From Hydrangea macrophylla (Eukaryota > Streptophyta > Magnoliopsida > Cornales > Hydrangeaceae): a DNA stretch of 64,000 nt. Positions 56,834 through 64,000 of this stretch are shown one piece after another. The notes beneath the pieces were generated by a model. That model was not told the DNA's origin, searched no databases, and worked only from the letters and a program-made list of their open reading frames with translations. The position numbers were made by a program, and so were the translations under genes. The number at the start of each line of letters is the position of its first letter. Within the stretch, counting starts at the first letter, position 1. Location of the stretch: NCBI GenBank assembly GCA_033977485.1, contig CM066982.1, forward strand, positions 38,790,218-38,854,217. Direction: 5' to 3'.

Positions 56834-58962
56834 TCAGTCTTCCTCTACTTCATCCTCTGTCGGACCACCCAGAGTGTACGTCGGCGATAGCCTACTCCTG
56901 CCACCTCTGCACCTCAGCCCGGTCCTCGACGAGCCAACACCACCCTCATGATACTGCACACACAAATAAAATGAAAGCAATCAGTAGAGAAACAACAAAA
57001 AGTACAAAAATGAAGTCGAGTCAGAGACTTACCAAGGATGCCATCCGACCGGTGGCGAACTGCATCATACCATCCATCTGTTAAGGGAAAAATCAGGGTT
57101 AGGACCTCATAACCTTAAGGAGCGCAAAATTAGAGACATACCCGATGGTCTCGCGTGAGAACCAAAAACCGTAAGCTAGCTGCCCTCCTCAGCATAACTC
57201 CAAGGGACTTTGAGGACGCCTGCTGGCTGAGTAGGATACCCACATGTGACCCGGTGCACCTCCATAACCTTGGGAGAACCATCAGCACCCAAAATATTGA
57301 CCGTCTAGTCCCAAGGAGGGGTAGGATCGAAAACTGGAGTAGCCTGCCTCATGTACATCTATAGGCACAAAACAAATTAGGCAAAGATGAGTCCATAAAA
57401 CATAGGCAACAGATAGAGATAAAAATGTAAAAGAAACTCACATCCAGGAGTGGGAAATTGGGCATCAGAAAGTGGCCACTGTAAGTCTCATAGCCTGTCT
57501 CAGAGAGGAAGTGATCCCAAATAAAGCATCACCGAAAAGGTCATCAACATCCATCACAGGAGGATTATGAGGGACGTGATACCTCGGACCGCCAACCACC
57601 TGTCGAGACACTCACTTGCCAAGGAACGATTACCTACTTTTGGTACTTTCCATCAGAAGTCGGCAAGTGGCAAGGGGCCTGACCACCTGTATCTCCTCTA
57701 GGACAGCATAGGTAATGCGCTCCCAAGGCGTCCAATCAACACTAGTAGTTGTCAACCCAGATAAGAAGTTTTTGAGGAGAACAATCCGATGAGCCCCGCT
57801 CTTTACCCCGACAACATCCCTCCGCCATCTCAAGCCCCGGGGTAGCAAAGGTATAGGAGCCATGCCTTCTTCATCTTCACCTCATTCATCAGCAGGGGAA
57901 GGAGCCAACATCTTCAGGTATTCAAAGCTCCAAAGTTGCACAGACAAAGGAAAAATTAGAAAAGACAAGAAGTACGGAAATCAAAAAAGCCGAAAGATAA
58001 AAGAGGTTACAGTACATACTTCCAAGCTCGCTAGAATCCCCCCGTCGATTTGATATCACCCCGGGAAACCTCACCTATATGCTTGTAAAGGTAGGCCAAG
58101 GCAGCACCACCCCAGTCATAAGAGGGGATCTCACCAATGGTCACTAGGCAAGAAAGAAGCCTCAAGCTTACCCGGTCATTCCATGTCATAAAAATTGAGT
58201 AACCAAGGATATACAAATACCCTCAGAAGCTGAGAATTATTCAGGTTGTGATTCCCTCTGTCGTATACCCGGTAAAGCCAGTCGCAAGGAAATTTGTGCC
58301 CCTCCAGATTAGGAGGAATAACCCCAATCAACATCTTGACAGCCTCGGGATAAATCTCATAGAAGTAGTCCAGAATCATGAACTTCCTCCCAACTCTCAA
58401 ACCGGTAATCATGGAAAAATCAAAAGGCGTCATTTTTAGTTCACCAAATGGCAGATGAAAAGTATTGGTGGTGTCCCACCATCTCTCAGCAAGAGCGTAA
58501 AAATGCACCAGATCGTTGGTACTCTTTGAAACTAGACGGACAAAGCCACCAAACTCGGCATTGTCTACCATTCTCTTGACGACAGACGAGAGTTGGGTGT
58601 ACCACAGAAAAGCGTGAGCAAGGCTACCATGGCCCTTTAATGTCACTTCCGGCACCTGCACACATCAAAAATGACAAAAAACTAGCACAAAATCACTATT
58701 CATGACAGAAAGTTCAACTTCACAAAATCTACATACAAGCACAAAATAAGCTTCCAACAAACTCTAGGTGCACACTACAATTCATAAAACTAGCACAATG
58801 CACAAATTAGTCCTAAACTGTCGAAAGCTTCACATACCAGGCTCGCTAGAGCCGTGATCAAAAGATAACGTTGGCGTCCCATAAAATCAAGTCTGGGGTT
58901 TGGCTATCGACTTTCATTCATTCCTTGGCCTTCTTAGACGGTCTCCTTGAGCTCGAAGCCAT
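56834..58962 (-). pseudogene. E4 antisense PMD gene, broken, exon-intron layout kept
   Basis: Exon 1 starts at ATG 58962 (minus) and has an early stop (AAG GAA TGA). Exon 2 begins at 58655 after GTGTGCAG and is open to about 58176, where the frame shifts after LLRV. Exon 3 carries LRWRRDVVGVKSGAHRIVLL and a stop near 57630. Exon 4 lies near 57150-57360 with breaks. The last exon ends at 56834-56836. The same introns in the same places as in E1 and E2 show that the intron-bearing gene was in their common ancestor. Confidence 0.8.
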
Positions 58963-60440
58963 GGATCTGCAAAAAAAAATGAAAGCTAAAACCAAACTTT
59001 CTTCTTGAAAAATGGAACAAACCAAAACACCAATCCAAATTCCAATCATGGGGAAAGATTACTCACCTGAGCGTGCACAAGCTGTGTTTTGACGGATTTT
59101 GGCTCCAAAAGCACCCCGCAATGGCCAAATATGAGCTTGAAATGCTCAAAAACCTGAGATATACACACATGAAGTCTGCAGTGCCTCTGCGGCATTGGCC
59201 AACTGCCGCTGCGGCAGTGGCCCAGTGCTACCACAGCAGTGCTTACCGTGGGCCCCACTTCACTCCATTTCAGCCCATTTTGGCCCATTTTGGCCGTTTT
59301 AGCTCGTTTATGGTCCCGATTAGCCCCGGTGGCCCATTTTAGTAAAGATTTATGAGGTTTTATCCCCAGTAGATCCATTTTATCCCCAGCAGATTTAGTT
59401 ATTCCCTCGAGGATAGAATCAGAAAGATATCAACTACCGAAGGCCCGAATTGGCTTTTCGAACTAACCATTACAATGACCTGATCAACCGTAAGAGATTC
59501 AGAGATGAGTCCTAGTTCTTGATCAAGAAACAGTTAAGAGAGATTCCCCGAGAGTCCTACATCATCCCCCAAGGACAAAAACAGAGATACCAGCTCCCGG
59601 AGGCCCCGACCGGCCCTCTTGGATTGAGCGCTGATAGATTTGATCAACCGTGAGAGATTCAGAGATGGGTCCTGGTTCCCGATCACGAAAAGAGAGATTC
59701 TCTGAGAGTCGTACGCCATCCCCCGAGGACAAATACGAAAGGATACTAGTTCCCACTATCCCTAGTAGAAAGCAGTAAAAGCAGAACCGACTCCCGAAGA
59801 TCGATCATCAGGAACAACCAGAACATCACCCGTGTCCAGATTTCGAAGACGAGCACCATCGTTCCCCGACTCTGTGTCTTCTAATTATCATAAGCTTTCT
59901 CATCTGTCCATTTTCATAGCTTCCTTACCTATCGGTTATCACGGGATCCCTCGGTTACCTTTAGTTGTCATCCTCTGAAACCCTGTGTCTGATCCATTTT
60001 GCTTACAAAGCACGTTTCTCAGAATTTTAGAAGTTTGTCCCGAGACCCAGAGTTTCCAAACTGTTGTGTCTTTATGCAAATCAACCACTGCATCACAATT
60101 GGAAACACTAACACTCACTCATAATAGGATCAGAACACTAAACATGATAGGACTCGAGACACATCTATACATTACATATCATCCTCATAACATAGCATTC
60201 GCCTGTCTTGATGTCCATATGTGATTTGCTCCTTCGTGCCCCGAACTACGTCCTGGTCAGATTCCATTTGGGATAAGTAGGCAGCTCACGAAGAGCACGA
60301 CCAGCCCTAGCCCAGCATCATGTTTTCTATCATTACATCTCTGCAACGCTTTTATCCTAAATCCATAGCCTCGAAAAAGATCTATCTCTTCAAAGCTTTG
60401 GCACTCGCTTGCGACATGTGTTGCCTCGCAAGTTCATGCC
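58963..60440. other. E4 region between the PMD gene and the PPT
   Basis: It mirrors E1 4797-6671: a degraded GC array (59185-59230, GCCGCTGCGGCAG), GGCCCATTTTGG repeats, about two units of the 154-bp repeat (59510-59720) and a hairpin-type motif near 60240-60280. No gene. Confidence 0.6.
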
Positions 60441-60454
60441 AAAGAGGGGCAAAT
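60441..60454 (+). promoter_or_regulatory. Polypurine tract of E4
   Basis: AAAGAGGGGCAAAT directly precedes the LTR start TGTAGACACCCC. Confidence 0.85.
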
Positions 60455-63400
60455 TGTAGACACCCCATTTTGTCGGCTATCAGATTTAGGAGACCCATAG
60501 CTTGGTGGTTCACAATGATCGAAAAAGACTTAAAAAAAAAGGACTCTTGGAAGTTAGTTCTATCTCTCAAAATGCCCAGAATGACAAAAATACCCCTCAA
60601 AGCCCGAACGCTCCCGGATTCGAACCAAATGTTCTGAAAACATGCTACAACGTAAGAAAAGCAATAAAATGAGTTCTAAAGCAAGACCAAATGAAATCGT
60701 CGGCTCCCAGAGACCCCCAGAAGTTCCGAGAAAGTTCTCAGAAAGTTCCAATTAACCGGTTTGACCAAGGTTAGATCAGGTTTGACCAAGTTTGACCAAA
60801 ATCGTCCAAATTCACCAAAAATTCTAGGATCATTCTGGATCATGTGGGAAATACTAAAATGAGTTCTAAAAGAAAATCGAACGAAAACGTCAGCTCTTGG
60901 GAGCTCCCAGAGGTTTCCAGAACTTCCCGGGAATTCTAAGTTTGACCAGTTTGACCAGTTTGACTTTGAAACCGGAGCACCGTATCATTTTTTAAAGTTT
61001 TTTTATGGATACTAGAGGTCAATAGCTTTCCAATGGTATACTGCACATAATTTTAGGATTTTAAACGAATTTATTATGAATTTTTGAAGGTGAAAAAAGC
61101 GATCAAATCGGCTTTAATCGTGAATACCGCAAACCTTTTCAAAGTGACCTATCTCCAAACTATTTTTTTTATGTAAATTAGACTCCATTACCTTTCGAAC
61201 GGTATATCACAACCTCAATTTGAAGTTCGTATGCATTTTCTGTGAATTTCGGACAAAATAAGGGCCTTTTCGCGAATACCGGAACCTCTGGGGGCCTAAA
61301 AAGGATTATCTGGACGAATGAGGAGCAGTGCCGCCGCGGCACTGGCCCACTACCGCCGCGGCACAAGCCCAGTGCCGCCGCGGCACTCTCCCCCAGAATG
61401 GTCCACTTTTGTAATTTCTTTTGGGGGTTCATTTTGATTAATTAGAAACCAAAACGACGTAGTTCTATGTTCACATATGTTTAAGACCAATGGGAGTACT
61501 TATAAAACCCCAAAACCACCCCCAAATTGGCCTATATAAACCCCCTTGACTTCTCATTTTGGGAGGGTCAAATGCAAGCTTTGAAAAGATTTAGAGAGAA
61601 AGTTGTAGAGATAAGGTTAGAGTAGAGAGAAAAGAAGCTTCCTTCTTTAATTTCCAAACAAGAGAGTGAGTTCTAAACTTTGTTTTTACTTCATTGATTC
61701 CATTTACTTCATATTCAATACACCTTACCACCATTTTATTGAGCATATAAGAGAGAGGAAGCTACTTCCATGTCCAATGTCACCACATATGAGTGAAACA
61801 CCAAGCTACAAGTCCAATACATCATTGAATATCATCTATCGATTGTTTATATATATGTTTGCTTACTTTGTTGTTCATCTTCTCTTACCTCATTTCTTTT
61901 TTTGTTTTCTTTATTTACTTACTAGTCTATCATCATTTATATGATGACATGAAGTTTGAGGTGAGTGAATCCTTATGGATAGTAGCTCTTGACCTCAAAA
62001 ACATGTTTGATAGATGATGATTTCAACTCCAATACATTTCTATGTATTCATGAAGTTGTCTTTAAAATGGAAATAATACTTTCCAATGATCTTGGAGGTT
62101 CTTGATGTGAGTCAAATGTTGACATTTTAAGTGGTTATAATCTTCATTAAGTATTGAAAACATGTTTTCAAAACCCCCATTTCAAAACCCTCATTTTGAT
62201 TTCAAGAAATAAACCTTGTTCTCTCAAAACCTTCAAAACAGTGAGCCATTTAACTTTAAAGAATTATTTTGAGTTCAATACTCAATATATGAATGCAAGA
62301 CCACTTGGAAAGTCTTCCTAACTTATTATAGAACACCCATGATTTTTGGCTTGACTTGGAAACACTTGAAATGGGTCCATTTTTTTCCAAACATTCTGCC
62401 TCTTCTGTCACAGCAGCTAAGTTGATTTTCAACTTGCTTTACAGACAACTTTTCCAAACAGAGTGATCCCAACTTATTTTTTTCTTGAACTTCAATGTCT
62501 TAGGCAACTCTTTCTAAAATATGGGCCTCTAGATATTTTGCTTTTATTTTCTAAACTTTTCTAACATTTTAGTCGACAGTACGGACTCTGTTTCTGAATA
62601 ACCTCTATTATTTATATGATTTCTCTCAATCTGTGATAGTGTTTAAATATTAACTTTTGGGTTGTGTTCTAGACACAATAAGGAAGATCTCCATAAAAAA
62701 TCATGCATTGAAAACATTCCTATCACCTCTTCTCAATTTCCAAAAGATCATGTTACTATTCTATCCACTATTCACATCAAGCACTTTTACTTTCATCCTT
62801 TGATTTGATGCTTATATTCACTTCAAATTAGTTCATATCTTAGGAAGTGGTCCATACTACATTTGTACATATTCCATGATGATTTCCTCCATGAATTCAT
62901 TCATGTTTTAGACTTCTAAGTCACTTTAGAAAGTCCATGTACACAAACACACTACAACCTTTGCACATTCTAGGATCATACATTGCATCCATGCAAGATT
63001 TGGAGCTTTTATGGCTCCTAATCTAAGAAGATTATAAGGAATGAGTTGGATGATACGTCTATACTTTCCCTCCATCTAATCTTCCTTTCTCATCCGTCCC
63101 AGGGATCGAGAGGTCTTCTTTCCTCAAAGATTAACATGCATCATTCTAGTTTGCTAAGCATATTTTGATTTATTTGATTATTTGTTACAAGAACAACTCA
63201 TGTCCCCTTAGATTAGGAAAACTATATTACTTGATATGTGATTGGACAATTTTTCCTATGTTTGTTCATGTGGTCTTTCACTTTTGCATTGCATGATATT
63301 TGGCTAAGATCTTATGAACGATATCTTATCTTTTGATCTTCCATTTCAAAATTCTTGTCTAATGTAATATACTATCATAGTATTAATTGTCGAACCATAC

Positions 63401-63701
63401 ATAGTATAAGATGATTATTTGGATGCTAATTGAGGCCCGTTGAAAGACGGGGCGAGTTGAGGGTGTTTTAGTCGCGACAGAGGCTCCTTCCCCTCTCGTA
63501 CCAAAACCCTGAGCCAAGTTCTTTGGTAATGAAGGGTCAGTGCCCTTTATCCATTTGGGTCAGTCAAAATTAGGTTTCTTGGTTCCTTAAAGACCAAGTG
63601 GCGACTCTGTATCTATTTCCAACATACCTTTTCCTTTCCTTTTTCAAAAATAGTCTTGAAACAAACTAAAAAGAGTGGATGAGTGATTCAGCGTGTCCAC
63701 A
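60455..63701 (+). repeat. E4 3' LTR (3247 bp)
   Basis: It starts TGTAGACACCCC and ends GTGTCCACA. The TATA box TATATAAA is at 61533-61540. The GC array (61325-61390) has three units of the form GTGCCGCCGCGGCAC. U5 contains TGGCGACTCTG at 63598-63608. Its partner 5' LTR is not in the window. No gene inside. Confidence 0.93.
61533..61540 (+). promoter_or_regulatory. TATA box of the E4 3' LTR
   Basis: TATATAAA in GGCCTATATAAACCCC, matching the other LTRs. It would read rightwards out of E4. Confidence 0.6.
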
Positions 63702-64000
63702 ATAATCTTCTTATATTAGGAGCCACAAAAACCCCAAATCTTGCATGGATGCAATGTATGATCCTAAAATGTGCAAAGGTTGTAGTGTGTTTGTGTACAT
63801 AAACTTTCTAAAGTGGCTTAGGAGTCTAGAGTATGCATGAATGTATGAAGGAAATCATCATACGATATGTACAAATGTAGTATGGACTATTTCCTAAGGT
63901 ATGGACTATTTCCTAAGATATGAACTAATTTGGAGTGCATGAAAGTATCAAATCAAATAATGAAAGTAAAAGTATGCTTCCTGTGAATAGTGGACAAAAG
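63702..64000 (-). mobile_element. Partial LTR of another family member, opposite orientation (runs off the window)
   Basis: Directly after E4's last base the sequence matches the inside of an LTR in the orientation of E1 and E2 (compare ATAATCTTCTTAGATTA near 2176) and, in reverse, E4's own LTR at about 62830-63020. I infer that E4 was inserted into an older LTR of its own family. The expected duplication would be ATAAT, but E4's left end is lost and it cannot be checked. Confidence 0.75.

Larger units (their letters stand above)
51418..63701 (+). mobile_element. E4, 5'-truncated Tat-lineage element in plus orientation
   Basis: It begins inside pol, just before RT, and runs through RT, RNase H, integrase, convergent spacer, both antisense genes (minus strand), tandem repeats, PPT (60441-60454) and a complete 3' LTR (60455-63701). 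Gag, protease, leader, PBS and 5' LTR are missing. It is more diverged from E1 and E2 than they are from each other. Confidence 0.92.

Overview
The window is plant nuclear DNA, most likely eudicot. Almost all of it is a nest of very large Ty3/gypsy LTR retrotransposons of the Tat lineage (Ogre/Retand-like). The evidence is LTRs of about 3.25 kb running TGTAGACACCCC...TGTCCACA, a primer-binding site TGGCGACTC(TG/CA)CTGGGGA, a purine tract AAAGAGGGGCAAAC, and a gag-pol polyprotein in the order Gag, protease, RT, decayed RNase H, a second archaeal-type RNase H and integrase. I see no ordinary single-copy host gene, tRNA, rRNA or CRISPR array. The species cannot be named from the sequence.

Layout. 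1-1206: AT-rich DNA with a CT/CA microsatellite, probably the end of an unrelated LTR element. E0 is an old, broken Tat element (minus strand) in three pieces: 1207-1508, 22134-23922 and 44670-51308. E1 (1509-22133, minus) sits inside E0's antisense gene with target duplication CCCCC. E2 (23923-44669, minus) sits inside E0's integrase with target duplication CGTCC. 51309-51417 is filler at a head-to-head junction. E4 (51418-63701, plus) is a 5'-truncated copy ending in a complete 3' LTR. 63702-64000 is part of another LTR of the same family in opposite orientation.

Each element has two coding sides. On the sense strand is gag-pol, a single 2190-codon frame in E2 and broken in the others. On the opposite strand, between the end of pol and the 3' LTR, lie two further genes: a six-coding-exon gene for a plant-mobile-domain (PMD, MAIN/MAIL1-like) protein, and an intronless gene whose product resembles the plant DUF7745 family. 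In E2 both antisense genes look intact (562 aa if spliced as proposed, and 332 aa). They converge on gag-pol, and the gap between them holds PPT-like inverted repeats and nested hairpin motifs.

Most notable: the captured PMD gene keeps GT-AG introns, which antisense placement would protect during retrotransposition. Each of the two young elements has lost a different RT catalytic aspartate. A GCCGCGGCGGC array is shared by the LTR U3 and the antisense-gene upstream region. The leader carries hairpin arrays with 51- or 42-bp periods. A short block of PMD exon 2 differs far more between E1 and E2 than its flanks do, almost only at synonymous sites. All comparisons between copies were made by eye.
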